Below, one piece after another: positions 7,528-17,646 of a stretch of 64,000 nt of DNA (position 1 is the first letter of the stretch; every line of letters starts with the position of its first letter). The translations under genes were made by a program, and so were the position numbers. The notes beneath the pieces were generated by a model that saw nothing but the letters and a program-made list of their open reading frames with translations, did not search any database and was not told where the DNA came from. Origin of the DNA: Thalassobaculum fulvum (GTDB lineage: Bacteria > Pseudomonadota > Alphaproteobacteria > Thalassobaculales > Thalassobaculaceae); contig NZ_BMZS01000003.1 in assembly GCF_014652915.1 (NCBI RefSeq), positions 186,001-250,000 on the forward strand, read 5' to 3'.

Positions 7528-7851
7528 CTAATTGAACAGGTAGTCGCCGACGATGATGCCGGCACCGATGCCGATCACCGCCCCCGCGACCTGCGGCTGC
7601 GCGATCACGACGTTGCCGAGGGTCACCAGGGCGTTGTTCACGGCCGTAGCTGTGACCGTGTAGGCACCGGCGACCGCCGGGGCCGCGGTCGGCAGGAGAT
7701 AGGGCACCAGCACCACGCCGGCTGCGGCGCCGGCGACGGCCGATACGGTGGTCAGGGCCGCCCCGCTCAGGCTCGTCTCGGCGGCGGCCGGTGCGACCGG
7801 AGCCGACGCCAGGGCGGTGACGACGGCGACGCCAATGGCTAGCTTTCTCAA
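7528..7851 (-). CDS. Short exported hydrophobic protein, last gene of unknown operon
   Basis: A 107-residue protein with a signal peptide at about 1-24 ending in APAAAE. The mature part is rich in Ala, Val and Gly, in two hydrophobic stretches around VAGAAAGVVLVPYLLP and VAGAVIGIGAGIIVGDY. It is a clear paralogue of the product of 10396-10725. Shared elements are AGAAAG(V/A)(V/M)LVPY, a central NNALVTLGN / NGAITGLGN and a C-terminal G(A)VIG(I/M)GAG. The glycine zipper pattern suggests membrane-inserted helices or an oligomer. Function unknown; it is probably transcribed with 7968-10725. Confidence 0.75.
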   Translation of the reverse strand: MRKLAIGVAVVTALASAPVAPAAAETSLSGAALTTVSAVAGAAAGVVLVPYLLPTAAPAVAGAYTVTATAVNNALVTLGNVVIAQPQVAGAVIGIGAGIIVGDYLFN

Positions 7852-7967
7852 GATCCCCTCCTTCGATGCCCGTCGGGCCGGGTCTCCGACCCGCGACCTC
7901 GTGCTGCGAGGCCCTCATGCTGCGAGGCTAAGCCCAAGCGGTCGCCGCCGCCACCCCATGGCGGGCG

Positions 7968-9146
7968 TCAGTTCGACGACGCCGTGACGATCCGGCCGAA
8001 CTCGACGATGTTGGGCGTGTCGCGCTGCAGTGGGCTGATGCCGAACATCTCCTGCCACATCATCTCGTGGAAGAAGAACTTCGTCGTGTTGACCACAACC
8101 TGAAGAATCACCAGCACGCCGGCGGCGAACGGCCGGCCGATGAAGACGTAGTCGATCCCGGCGTTGATGGTGGTCACGACGACGCGATAGGTGAAGGCCT
8201 TCCAGCCGGCGACCTGGGCATAGGTCCAGCCGGCGGCACCGGCCACTGCGGCCGGACCGGCGATGCCGGCCATCTGCCGGTCGAATTCGCTCTCGGAAAT
8301 GGCTCCGGCGGCGCGCAGCTGCTGCAGGGCGTCGGCCCGCCTCGCGCGCTCCACACCGTCCGGGTCGACCGCCGCGGCCCCGGCGATCGGCGGATAGCCG
8401 GCGGCGGCCGGCTCGAGCCGGCCGCGCAGGCCGAGCGACAACGGGGCGGCCGCCTGTGCCGCCCAGGCGGCGACGTCCTTCACGATCGCCAGCCGAGCCG
8501 GTTGCCCCTCGATCGCCGCCGGGCTCCAGAGGTCCGCCCCGCCGGCGGTCGCCGGCATGCCCAGAGCGGCCGGGTCGACGTGGTAGCGGACGTCGACGAC
8601 GTCGCTCCGGTCGGCCACGCGCAGTCCGGCCAGGATCCAGAAATCCGAGGCGACGGCACCGTGCTCGCGGGCGAAGCGGGCGACCGCCTGGCCGCCGGGC
8701 ATATCGCTTCCGCCGGCCTGGAGGGGCTTGAGGTACAGGCAGGAGACGTCCCAGCCGCTCTTGTAGTTCGAGACCGCGGCATAAAGGTCCTTGCGCGAGC
8801 AGTCGGCGGGTGCCCCCCAGCCGTCGTGGTGCGGCAGCAGGTTCGCGGCGATCTCCACGACCGTGCCGACACGCCCGTCCACGATCTGGGCGAGCGTCGT
8901 CTTCCGTATCGGGCCGAGGTCGAGGCGGTCCGTCTCGACGCCGCTCTTGACGACCCGGGCACTCGTCAGGGCGACGTCGACCACCGTGAAGTCGCCGGCC
9001 GGAAGCGGGATCTGCTTGCCGGCGACGGTGACCGTGCCACTGACCGTCGTGCCGATGGACTGGGCGCCGGCCGATGCGCTCCAGGCGAGAAGGCAGCCGG
9101 CGGCGAGGGTGGCGGTCGCGATGCGGAGGCTATGGAACGTCATCAT
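7968..9146 (-). CDS. Exported protein with SHOCT-like segment and DUF2061-like hairpin (paralogue 2)
   Basis: A 392-residue protein of no named family. Order: signal peptide (about 1-28, ASAGAQS), then a periplasmic domain with GKQIPLPAGDF near residue 45. Two cysteines follow (APADCSRKD, VSCLYL), then VADRSDVVDVRYHVDP. A SHOCT-like helix pair LRAAGAISESEFDRQM lies near 277-292. Last comes a membrane hairpin at about 315-360, WKAFTYRVVVTT to FFHEMMW, which reads like DUF2061. The next gene upstream shares every element. The start ATG overlaps that gene's stop as ATGA, so the two are translationally coupled. A role in the envelope is likely; its nature is unknown. Confidence 0.8.
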   Translation of the reverse strand: MMTFHSLRIATATLAAGCLLAWSASAGAQSIGTTVSGTVTVAGKQIPLPAGDFTVVDVALTSARVVKSGVETDRLDLGPIRKTTLAQIVDGRVGTVVEIAANLLPHHDGWGAPADCSRKDLYAAVSNYKSGWDVSCLYLKPLQAGGSDMPGGQAVARFAREHGAVASDFWILAGLRVADRSDVVDVRYHVDPAALGMPATAGGADLWSPAAIEGQPARLAIVKDVAAWAAQAAAPLSLGLRGRLEPAAAGYPPIAGAAAVDPDGVERARRADALQQLRAAGAISESEFDRQMAGIAGPAAVAGAAGWTYAQVAGWKAFTYRVVVTTINAGIDYVFIGRPFAAGVLVILQVVVNTTKFFFHEMMWQEMFGISPLQRDTPNIVEFGRIVTASSN

Positions 9147-10339
9147 GCCGGCTCCCCGATGCGCACGCCGGCATAGACGAAGTCGACCATGCTGGAGTTC
9201 GCCGTCGCCTGCGCTGCGATGTAGTTGTCCCACCACATGTCGTTGAATACCTGCGCGACGCTGTGAGTCGCGACGATCGTGGCGGTGATGTAGCCGGAGA
9301 TCGCCGCGTTCACGGTCACGACGAACGCCAGGATGTAGTCGACCGAGACGCGGAAGAAGTTGAAGGACACGACCTTGGCGCCCAGCAGCCGGTAATAGTC
9401 GTCCGGTGTCGGCGGCGGCGGCATCTCCTCGATCGCCTTCCGGTAGGCCTCCTGGTCCTCCCGAGTGATCACGCCGGATTCGGCGAGTTCGTCGAGGGCG
9501 GCGATACGGGCCGTCCGGCTGACCCGTCCCTGCGCTTCGCCGCCGGTCACAGCGTCGGCCGCTTCCTTCGGCACCGGCACCTCCCAGGCATTCGGCAGCG
9601 GTGCCGCCGCCTTCTCGGCCAGCTTGCCCTCGAAGCCGTCGGCGACCAGACCGGCCGCCAGTCCGCCCCATGCGGCCAGCTGATTGACCGCGTCGTAGCG
9701 CTTCGGGTCCGCGAGTACGGCTTCGACCGTCCAGGCGGTCTCGGCGGCGGGCGGCAGGTCCAGCCGGTCCGGGTCGAAGTGGTAGCGGACGTCGAGTACG
9801 TCGTGCCGGTCCGAAATCCGGAAGCCGACGGTCAGCCAGGTCGGAGACGGGGCGGCGGTCCCCTGGTGCAGGGCCGTCCGGGCGTCGGTCCACGCGGCCG
9901 GCCCGGGGGCATCGGCCTCGCCGAGCGCCGTCGGCACGACGAAGAGGCAGAAGCCGTCGATCGGCGTCTTGTAGAAGGCGACCCGCGCGAGACTGTCCTC
10001 GCGGGTGCAGTCGTGCGCGCTTCCCCACCCGCCGCTCACATGCAGGCGGTTGGTGTTGATCTCCACCAGGGCATCGATCCGCTCACCGTCGCGGCGGGCC
10101 AGGATCACGTTGTCGATGGTGCCATAGGCGCCGGGACTTCCGCTGGTCAGGACGTTGCTGCCGCGCCCGAGCACCGACCACTCCCCGGCAGGAAGCGGGA
10201 TCTGGCGCCCGAGCAGTTCCAGCCGGGCCCGGTGACGTTCGCCCGGCTCGACGGCGACGGCCTGCTGCGTCGGTGCGAGTAATACAATCAATGCAAGAAA
10301 CAGGAGACGCAAGAACGCAGTTCGCATGGAGCGCACCAT
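9143..10339 (-). CDS. Exported protein with SHOCT-like segment and DUF2061-like hairpin (paralogue 1)
   Basis: A 398-residue paralogue of the following gene. A hydrophobic export signal covers about residues 8-27 (FLRLLFLALIVLLAP). The domain then carries GRQIPLPAGEW, conserved cysteines in SAHDCTRED and DGFCLFVVP, and VGFRISDRHDVLDVRYHFDP. A SHOCT-like segment LAESGVITREDQEAY lies near 283-297. It ends in a two-helix membrane region from SFNFFRVSVDYILAF to NDMWWDNY. Start is uncertain: ATG at 10339 or ATG at 10327, both without a clear ribosome site. It lies 56 bases after the short exported gene and overlaps the next gene by four bases. Confidence 0.8.
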   Translation of the reverse strand: MVRSMRTAFLRLLFLALIVLLAPTQQAVAVEPGERHRARLELLGRQIPLPAGEWSVLGRGSNVLTSGSPGAYGTIDNVILARRDGERIDALVEINTNRLHVSGGWGSAHDCTREDSLARVAFYKTPIDGFCLFVVPTALGEADAPGPAAWTDARTALHQGTAAPSPTWLTVGFRISDRHDVLDVRYHFDPDRLDLPPAAETAWTVEAVLADPKRYDAVNQLAAWGGLAAGLVADGFEGKLAEKAAAPLPNAWEVPVPKEAADAVTGGEAQGRVSRTARIAALDELAESGVITREDQEAYRKAIEEMPPPPTPDDYYRLLGAKVVSFNFFRVSVDYILAFVVTVNAAISGYITATIVATHSVAQVFNDMWWDNYIAAQATANSSMVDFVYAGVRIGEPA

Positions 10340-10395
10340 CGAGGTGACGCCGGTACCCGCCGGGGCCGGCCGTGCGTTGTCGGGGAACCGGTCTT

Positions 10396-10725
10396 CTACT
10401 CGCTGTACAAGTACAGCCCGGCGGCCAGGCCGGCGCCCATGCCGAGCACCGCGCCGGTCATGCGCGGTTCGGTCAGGAGCAGGTTGCCGAGACCGGTGAT
10501 GGCCCCGTTTAGGGCCGATGTCGTGGCCGCATACGCGCCGGAAACGACCGGCGCGGCGACCGGGGCGGCATACGGAACCAGCATGGCGCCCGCGGCCGTG
10601 CCGGCGAGCGCGAACGCAAATGTGTACGCGAGGGTTTCCGTGGTGATCTCGCCGGCCTTGGCCGGCGCCACCGGTGCCACAACGAGTGCGGCCGCCACCG
10701 CGATCCCAGCGAGCTGCTTCGTCAA
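10396..10725 (-). CDS. Short exported hydrophobic protein, first gene of unknown operon
   Basis: A 109-residue paralogue of the protein at 7528-7851. Signal peptide about 1-24 (AGIAVAAALVVAPVAPAKA). The mature part has hydrophobic glycine-containing stretches LAGTAAGAMLVPYAAP and MTGAVLGMGAGLAAGLY. The start is a TTG at 10725, chosen because AGGGAGGGA lies 3-4 bases upstream and because the ATGs further up are not followed by a signal sequence. It heads a minus-strand operon of four genes arranged short-long-long-short. Function unknown. Confidence 0.75.
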   Translation of the reverse strand: MTKQLAGIAVAAALVVAPVAPAKAGEITTETLAYTFAFALAGTAAGAMLVPYAAPVAAPVVSGAYAATTSALNGAITGLGNLLLTEPRMTGAVLGMGAGLAAGLYLYSE

Positions 10726-11042
10726 CGATCCCTCCCTGATCCCCGCGCGGGCCGCGACGCCGCCCGCGATCATCGACGAGTAAGGATAGCCAGAAGCGGG
10801 TCCGTCCCGCATCCATATTTTCGCGAATGGCGGTCGACGGTCGTGTCGAACGAAGGCGGCTTTATCCCGGCGCGAGGCTGGACTACAACAGGCACAGGCG
10901 CGTCACCGCGACAATCGCGGGACCTCGCAGGGAAGGCGCTCGGAACAGGCAGACACGGACCGGACGAGAACGCAGTCGATGACGGCCGCCGGCCGTCTCC
11001 GAATGCGCTCCCGCGGCAACCGGGTCGCCGGATCGGGGGAAT
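10726..11042. other. Divergent promoter region between the exported-protein operon and liv
   Basis: This 317-base non-coding gap must hold the promoters of both the minus-strand operon and the liv operon. By eye there is a TTCGCGAA palindrome at 10820-10827 inside an AT-richer patch (CATATTTTCGCGAATGG). No convincing -35/-10 pair or terminator was found. The rest looks like unstructured GC-rich DNA. Confidence 0.4.
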
Positions 11043-11948
11043 ATGGCGTATCTGCTCCAGCAGCTGATCAACGGGCTGACGCTCGGGTCGATCTACGGGT
11101 TGATCGCGATCGGCTACACCATGGTCTACGGCATCATCGGGATGATCAATTTCGCCCATGGCGAGATCTACATGATCGGTGCCTTCGTCGCGGTGATCGC
11201 CTTCACGGCGTTCTCGAACCTGCCGCTGGTCGTGGCGATCATGCTGGTTCTGCTGTTCTCGATGGTGATCACCGCCGCCTACGGCTGGACCGTCGAGCGC
11301 GTGGCGTACCGGCCGTTGCGCGGCTCGTTCCGCCTGGCGCCGCTGATCTCGGCGATCGGGATGTCGATCTTCCTGCAGAACTACGTGCAGCTGCTGCAGG
11401 GCGCCCGCAACAAGCCGGTCCCGCCGATGATCCAGGGCGGCTTCACGGTGATGCAGGAAGGGACGTTCACGGTTCAGTTGTCGTACCTGCAGATCATGAT
11501 CGTGGTGACGACGCTGGTGCTGATGGCCGGGTTCACGCACTTCATCAACACCACCTCGCTCGGGCGCCAGCAGCGGGCCTGCGAGCAGGACAAGACGATG
11601 GCGGCGCTGCTCGGCGTCAACGTGGACCGAACGGTCTCCCTGACCTTCGTGCTGGGGGCCGGGCTGGCGGCGGTGGCCGGCGTGATGGTCACGCTGTACT
11701 ACGGCGTGGTCGACTTCTACCTCGGCTTCCTGGCCGGCCTGAAGGCGTTCACCGCCGCCGTGCTCGGGGGTATCGGGTCGCTGCCGGGCGCGATGCTCGG
11801 CGGCATCCTGATCGGCTTGATCGAGGCGTTGTGGGCCGGGTACTTCTCGAGCGAGTGGAAGGACGTCGCGGCGTTCTCGATCCTGGTCCTGGTGCTGATC
11901 TTCCGCCCGCAGGGCCTGCTCGGCCGTCCCGAAGTCGAGAAGGTGTGA
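11043..11948 (+). CDS. livH: Branched-chain amino-acid ABC transporter permease LivH
   Basis: A 301-residue inner-membrane permease of the high-affinity branched-chain amino-acid (or related amide) ABC importer. The N-terminus [20 protein letters not shown] and the segment [13 protein letters not shown] are hallmarks of LivH. About eight membrane helices are visible, and [16 protein letters not shown] near residue 240 is the conserved permease/ATPase coupling region. Start follows ATCGGGGGAAT. It is the first of six co-directional liv genes; livM begins 1 base after its stop. Confidence 0.95.
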   Translation: MAYLLQQLINGLTLGSIYGLIAIGYTMVYGIIGMINFAHGEIYMIGAFVAVIAFTAFSNLPLVVAIMLVLLFSMVITAAYGWTVERVAYRPLRGSFRLAPLISAIGMSIFLQNYVQLLQGARNKPVPPMIQGGFTVMQEGTFTVQLSYLQIMIVVTTLVLMAGFTHFINTTSLGRQQRACEQDKTMAALLGVNVDRTVSLTFVLGAGLAAVAGVMVTLYYGVVDFYLGFLAGLKAFTAAVLGGIGSLPGAMLGGILIGLIEALWAGYFSSEWKDVAAFSILVLVLIFRPQGLLGRPEVEKV

Positions 11949-11949
11949 C

Positions 11950-13493
11950 ATGAGCCGATCGATAGCTTCGGCCATGGGGCCGGGTGGCGAATCCCTGGTC
12001 AAGGAACTCGGCTTCACCGCCCTGATCGGTCTCGCCCTGACCGTCCCGCTGATCAGCTACGAGACGATCGACGACGTCGGCGGGCTGCAGCTGCAGGGGC
12101 GCTGGGCCGCCACCGCGTTCATCGTCGCCGCCCTGGTGATGGGGCGGCTCGGGATCATCCTGCTGCGCACGCCGGGCCGCGAGACCTGGGTCGCCGCCGG
12201 CGGCGCGTTGGCGGCGGTCGTGGGGCTGCTCGACCTGTTCCGCGACACGGTTGCCGGGGTGCTCGGGCTGGAGCGGTGGCCGGCGATCTCGCCGAGCTAC
12301 ACTCTGGCGTTCCTGCTCGGGGTCGGCGGCGCCGTGCTGGCGATTCGCGCGGCGGTGCAGATCAGCCGACGCAACTCGGCGATCAGCAAGGCCGAACGGG
12401 ACGCCCGCATGGAGTCGCTCGGCGAGCAGGTCCGCAAGCTCGTGCGGGTGTTCGCCGCGGTCGCCGTGCTGTTCGCGCTGACCCTGCCGTTCATGCCGTT
12501 CTCCAACCGCTACGTGATGGACGTCGGCACGCTGATCGTGACCTACGTCATGCTCGGCTGGGGGCTCAACATCATCGTCGGCTATGCCGGCCTGCTCGAC
12601 CTCGGCTACGTGGCGTTCTACGCGGTCGGCGCCTATTCCTACGCGCTCGGCGCGCAGTATCTCGGCGTGAGCTTCTGGCTGGCGTTGCCGTTCGCCGGGC
12701 TGCTGGCGGCATCCTTCGGGCTGATCCTCGGGTTCCCGGTGCTGCGCCTGAGGGGCGACTACTTCGCGATCGTCACCCTCGGGTTCGGCGAGATCATCCG
12801 GATCATCCTGATCAACTGGTACGACGTCACCAACGGCCCGGACGGCATCTCCGGGATCCCGCGGCCGGACTTCTTCGGCCTGGCCACCATGACGCGTCGC
12901 GGGTCCGACGGGCTGCCGGCGTTCCACGAGTACTTCGGCCTGGAGTACTCCTCGGAGCATCGGGTCATCTTCCTGTACTACCTGATCGTGGCGATGGCGG
13001 CGCTGGTGGCGGTCTTCACCGTCCGGATCCGCCGGCTGCCGATCGGCCGGGCCTGGGAAGCCCTGCGCGAGGACGACATCGCCTGCGCCTCGCTCGGCAT
13101 CAACCGGACGACGGTCAAGCTGGCGGCGTTCGGCATCTCGGCCGCCTGGGGCGGATTCGCCGGCGCGTTCTTCGCCACCCGCCAGGGCTTCATCAGCCCG
13201 GAGAGCTTCACCTTCATCGAGAGCGCCATCATCCTGGCGATCGTGGTGATGGGCGGCATGGGCTCGCTGGTCGGAATCGCGATCGCGGCGGCGCTGCTGA
13301 TCGGCCTGCCCGAGGTGTTCCGCGATCTCGCTGAATACCGGATGGTGGCGTTCGGCGCCGGCCTGGTGATGATCATGATCTGGCGGCCGCGCGGGCTGCT
13401 GTCGCATCGCGAGCCGTCGGTGCTGCTGGCCGACCGCTCGCCCCCGGGGAGACCGGTGCCCGCCAAGGCGGTCGCGGCCGGGGAGGTGGCGCA

Positions 13494-13497
<4 letters not shown>
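11950..13497 (+). CDS. livM: Branched-chain amino-acid ABC transporter permease LivM, extended
   Basis: The second permease of the liv importer, 515 residues. The canonical LivM core starts around residue 185 ([28 protein letters not shown]) and includes [20 protein letters not shown] and the coupling loop [16 protein letters not shown]. The first ~180 residues are an extension with about four hydrophobic segments (for example [17 protein letters not shown]) and a charged stretch of Arg/Glu. Typical LivM is 320-430 residues, so this is a long form. Its last four bases overlap the livG start. Confidence 0.95.
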
Positions 13498-14293
<796 letters not shown>

Positions 14294-14297
<4 letters not shown>

Positions 14298-15010
14298 TGC
14301 TCCAGGTCGAGGGCGTGCATACCTTCTACGGGGCGATCGAGGCGCTGAAGGGCGTCGACCTGCACGTCGACGAGGGTGAGATCGTCGCGCTGATCGGGGC
14401 CAACGGCGCCGGCAAGTCGACCCTGCTGATGACGATCTGCGGCGTCGCCAAGGCCCGGCGCGGCCGCATCACCTTCGCCGGCAGCGAGATCACGGCCGAG
14501 CGGACCGACGACATCGTGCGGCGCGGCGTGGCCTGCTCGCCCGAGGGCCGGCGGATCTTCCCGCGCATGACCGTGCTCGAGAACCTGCGGATGGGCGCGC
14601 TGACCGCCGATCCCGAGCGCTACGACGAGAACCTGGCCGCCGTGTTCGAGCTGTTCCCACGGCTCAAGGAACGCGCACAACAGCGCGGCGGCACCCTGTC
14701 CGGCGGCGAGCAGCAGATGCTGGCGATCGGCCGGGCGCTGATGAGCGAGCCGACCCTGCTGCTGCTGGACGAGCCGTCGCTCGGCCTGGCGCCGCTGGTG
14801 GTGAAGCAGATCTTCGAGGCGATCCGGCGGATCAACGCGCAGCGCCGGATGACGGTGCTGCTGGTCGAGCAGAACGCGCACCACGCGCTGCGGCTGGCCC
14901 ATCGCGGCTACGTGCTGGTGACCGGCCAGATCACCATGACCGGGACGGGCCAGGAGCTGCTGGAGAACCCGGAGGTCAAGGCGGCCTATCTCGAGGGAGG
15001 GCACGCGTGA
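14294..15010 (+). CDS. livF: Branched-chain amino-acid ABC transporter ATPase LivF
   Basis: The second ATPase of the importer, 238 residues. Walker A is GANGAGKST, the signature is LSGGEQQML, Walker B is LLLLDEPSLGLAP, and the switch His is in NAHHALRLAH with VEQN before it. FPRMTVLENLRMGA matches LivF. The start is the first of two ATGs, overlapping the livG stop by four bases behind AGGAGGAGG. It ends in an overlap with the next small membrane gene. Confidence 0.95.
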
Positions 15011-15396
15011 TGGACCAGGCGATCCTGTCGACCTCGGTGTGGGTGTTCGTGATCCTGGCCCTGGTGTTCGGGCTGTGCAGCTGGCTCGCCGGGCAGGCGG
15101 CGGCGCGCGCCTGGCGGTCGATGCCGGTGGCGCTCGGCTACTCGGTGCTGATCGCGCTGGCCGACCGGTTCCTGCTGTTCGCGCTGCGCGACGCCTCGCT
15201 GCTGGACCCGACCGGCCTCGTCATCGCGCTGGTCATGTTCCCGACGATCGCGGCGCTGGCCTTCCGGTGGAACCAGGTGGACATGATGGTTTCCCAGTAC
15301 CCGTGGCTGTACGAACGGGCTGGGCTGCTGAGCTGGCGGCCCTTGCCCGGTACCGACTTTGGCGGTGCGTCTGACGCCAAGGCGGCGACCGACTAG
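15007..15396 (+). CDS. Small liv-operon membrane protein (DUF6867-like)
   Basis: A 129-residue inner-membrane protein with three hydrophobic segments: VWVFVILALVFGLCSWLAG, VALGYSVLIALADRFLLFAL and LVIALVMFPTIAALAFRW. The tail is soluble and contains MMVSQYPWLYER. Proteins of this size sit between livF and livK in many alphaproteobacteria and match what is called DUF6867, from memory. It may assist the permease, but no role is established. Start is GTG 15007 or ATG 15010, both 5-8 bases after GAGGGAGG and overlapping the livF stop. Confidence 0.8.
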   Translation: MMDQAILSTSVWVFVILALVFGLCSWLAGQAAARAWRSMPVALGYSVLIALADRFLLFALRDASLLDPTGLVIALVMFPTIAALAFRWNQVDMMVSQYPWLYERAGLLSWRPLPGTDFGGASDAKAATD

Positions 15397-15405
15397 CGGG
15401 CCCGC

Positions 15406-15432
15406 GGCGACGGGGGCGTGTCCCCGTCCGCC
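15406..15432 (+). other. Intra-operon hairpin before livK
   Basis: The stem GACGGGG / CCCCGTC (15409-15415 and 15422-15428, loop GCGTGT) extends by GGC/GCC with one bulged base. It lies in the 94-base gap upstream of livK and has no T run. Such a stem could stabilise a processed livK mRNA or attenuate read-through, giving the binding protein a different level from the membrane parts. Confidence 0.4.
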
Positions 15433-15490
15433 CGGCCGCCATGCCGGACCGGCGCCGGAACAAAAAGACGGAGCAAAAAGGAGACTTCGC

Positions 15491-16609
15491 ATGAAGAGGC
15501 ATGTGGTGACGACCGCGGCTGCGGCGTTGCTGGCTCTTGCGGCCACCAGCGCCCAGGCGGACATCAAGATCGCGACCGCCGGCCCGATGACCGGCCAGTA
15601 TGCGTCGTTCGGTGAGCAGATGCAGAAGGGCGCCCAGGCGGCGGTCCGCGACATCAACGAGGCCGGCGGCGTGCTCGGCCAGAAGCTCGTGCTGTCGATC
15701 GGCGACGACCGCTGCGACCCGAAGGAAGCGGTGGCGGTCGCCAACAAGTTCGTGAACGAGGGCATCCAGTTCGTGGCCGGGCATTTCTGCTCGGGCTCGT
15801 CGATCCCGGCCTCGGCGGTCTACCACGAGGAAGGCATCCTGATGATGTCCCCGGCCTCGACCAACCCGAAGCTGACCGAGCAGGGCTTCGGCAACGTGTT
15901 CCGGACCTGCGGTCGCGACGACCAGCAGGGCGACTATGCCGGCGCCTGGCTGTCGAAGCACTACAAGGGCAAGAAGGTCGCGTTCGCGCACGACAAGCAG
16001 GCCTACTCCAAGGGCCTGGCCGATCTCACCCTGGCGGCGTTCGAGAAGGCCGGGGGCAAGGCCGTCCTGTACGAGACCGTCAACCCGGGTGAGCGCGACT
16101 ACTCTGCGTTCGTCACCAAGCTGAAGGCCGCCAACATCGACGCCCTGTACTACGGCGGCTACCACACCGAGCTCGGCCTGATCGCGCGCCAGATGCGCGA
16201 GCAGGGCCTGAATGCCCAGATCCTGTCGGGCGATGCGCTGAACACTCTGGAGTTCTGGTCGATCACCGGCGACGCCGGCGAGGGCCTGCTGTTTACCTTC
16301 GCGCCGGACCCGCGCGCCAAGCCGGAAGCCAAGAAGATCGTCGACCGGTTCAAGGCCGAGGGCTACGACCCGGAGGGCTACACCCTGTACACCTACGCTG
16401 CGATCCAGATCTGGGCGGCGGCGGCCAACAAGGCCGGCTCGCTCGACACCGCCAAGGTCGAGGCGGCGCTGCACAGCGGCCCGTTCACCACGGTGATCGG
16501 CGACCTCTCGTTCGACGCGAAGGGTGACCGCACCACCGCCGACTACACCTGGTACGAGTGGACCAAGGGCAACTACGTCGAGGTCGGCGACGTCGCTCCG
16601 AAGTCCTGA
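15491..16609 (+). CDS. livK: Branched-chain amino-acid ABC transporter periplasmic binding protein
   Basis: A 372-residue periplasmic binding protein delivering Leu/Ile/Val or similar ligands to LivHM. Signal peptide about 1-22 (AAAALLALAATSAQA). The mature start DIKIATAGPMTGQYASFGEQM and the segment MMSPASTNPKLTEQGFGNVFRTCGRDDQQG are type-I periplasmic binding-fold features. FCSGSSIP provides the expected ligand-contact serines. Start follows AAGGAGA. It is the last gene of the operon and is followed by an intrinsic terminator. Confidence 0.94.
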   Translation: MKRHVVTTAAAALLALAATSAQADIKIATAGPMTGQYASFGEQMQKGAQAAVRDINEAGGVLGQKLVLSIGDDRCDPKEAVAVANKFVNEGIQFVAGHFCSGSSIPASAVYHEEGILMMSPASTNPKLTEQGFGNVFRTCGRDDQQGDYAGAWLSKHYKGKKVAFAHDKQAYSKGLADLTLAAFEKAGGKAVLYETVNPGERDYSAFVTKLKAANIDALYYGGYHTELGLIARQMREQGLNAQILSGDALNTLEFWSITGDAGEGLLFTFAPDPRAKPEAKKIVDRFKAEGYDPEGYTLYTYAAIQIWAAAANKAGSLDTAKVEAALHSGPFTTVIGDLSFDAKGDRTTADYTWYEWTKGNYVEVGDVAPKS

Positions 16610-16630
16610 CCCGACGCGGGGACTGCGGGA

Positions 16631-16660
16631 GGGGCCCGGCGAAAGCCGGGCCTCTTTCGT
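16631..16660 (+). terminator. Intrinsic terminator of the liv operon
   Basis: The stem GGCCCGGC / GCCGGGCC (16633-16640 and 16645-16652) is closed by a GAAA tetraloop and followed by TCTTTCGTTT. It begins about 22 bases after the livK stop. Confidence 0.8.
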
Positions 16661-16728
16661 TTCGGGACCGCTTGCACGTCCGCTGGAACCGGCTAGCGTG
16701 CCGAATCGGGCAACGGGAGGCAGTGGCC

Positions 16729-17478
16729 ATGCAGGCGGATTCGGTGGAGCGCGGCGGCAAGGCGGTGTTCGGTGCCACGGTCGGCATCCTGATGCTGGAG
16801 GCGCGGTTCCCGCGGGTGCCGGGGGACATGGGCAACGCGCTGACCTGGCCGTTCCCGGTGCATTACCGGGTGGTGCGCGGGGCTTCGCCGGACCGGGTGG
16901 TGCGCCGGCGCGCCGAGGGCCTGCTGGAGCCGTTCGTCGAGGCCGCCAGGGACCTGGTCGCGACCGGCGCCGACGGCATCACCACCAATTGCGGTTTCCT
17001 GTCGCTGTTCCAGCGCGAGATCGCCGACGCCGTCGGGGTGCCGGTCGCGACCTCGTCGCTGATGCAGATCCCGACCGTGCAGTCGTTGCTGCCGCAAGGT
17101 CGGCGGGTCGGCGTGCTGACGGTCTCCAAGGAGACCCTGACGCCGGCGCATCTGGAAGCGGCCGGCGTGGCGCTGGACACCCCGGTGGTCGGGACCGAGG
17201 GCGGGCGCGAGTTCACCCGGGCGATCCTCGGCAACGAGCCGGAGCTTGACACCGAGAAGTCGCGCCTCGACCTGCTCGACGCCGGCCGCGCGCTGCTGGA
17301 CGGCCACCCGGAGGTCGGCGCGATCGTGCTGGAGTGCACCAACATGGTGCCGTACGCGGCCGAGCTGCGGCGCGCCCTCGGCGTGCCGGTGTTCAGCATC
17401 TATTCCTTCGTGCTTTGGTTCCAGTCCGGCCTGATGCCGCGGGCTTACGACACGCGGCTGATGGACCCGCGGCCGTAG
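16729..17478 (+). CDS. Aspartate/glutamate racemase family protein
   Basis: A 249-residue member of the Asp/Glu racemase superfamily. Both catalytic cysteine regions are present: DGITTNCGFLSLFQ in the first half and IVLECTNMVPYAAEL in the second. This distinguishes it from the one-cysteine relative at 4374-5054. GVLTVSKETLTPAHLEAAG is the domain-linking region. The substrate is unknown. The ATG at 16729 is used because GGGAGG lies 8 bases upstream; the GTG at 16723 is too close to it. It follows the liv terminator and appears to have its own unit. Confidence 0.85.
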   Translation: MQADSVERGGKAVFGATVGILMLEARFPRVPGDMGNALTWPFPVHYRVVRGASPDRVVRRRAEGLLEPFVEAARDLVATGADGITTNCGFLSLFQREIADAVGVPVATSSLMQIPTVQSLLPQGRRVGVLTVSKETLTPAHLEAAGVALDTPVVGTEGGREFTRAILGNEPELDTEKSRLDLLDAGRALLDGHPEVGAIVLECTNMVPYAAELRRALGVPVFSIYSFVLWFQSGLMPRAYDTRLMDPRP

Positions 17479-17500
17479 GTATCGGGCGACGGAGCGGCGG

Positions 17501-17626
17501 GTGGGTTCCGGCTCCGGCCCGCCTCCGGCGATCCGGTCCGGAATGACGGCAAGGGAAGGGGGTAGCCGCCCTTTCCATAACTCCGTCGTCATGCCGGCCG
17601 CCGCGCAGCGGTGAGCCGGGATCCAC
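17501..17626. repeat. REP/BIME-like palindromic repeat pair A
   Basis: GTGGGTTCCGG (17501-17511) pairs with CCGGAATGACG (17538-17548) as the two ends of one unit. A second, inverted unit runs from CGTCATGCCGG (17587-17597) to CCGGGATCCAC (17616-17626). It fills the gap between the racemase and putA, which converge here. The same unit recurs at six other loci in the window. Confidence 0.7.
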
Positions 17627-17646
17627 GAGGCGACGGGCCCTATCCG

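Noticed and set aside
10442-10783. Plus-strand open frame with alternating Ala/Ser/Thr composition opposite the short exported gene
   Set aside because: It is the shadow of the minus-strand signal-peptide gene, which has a paralogue at 7528-7851 and a ribosome site.
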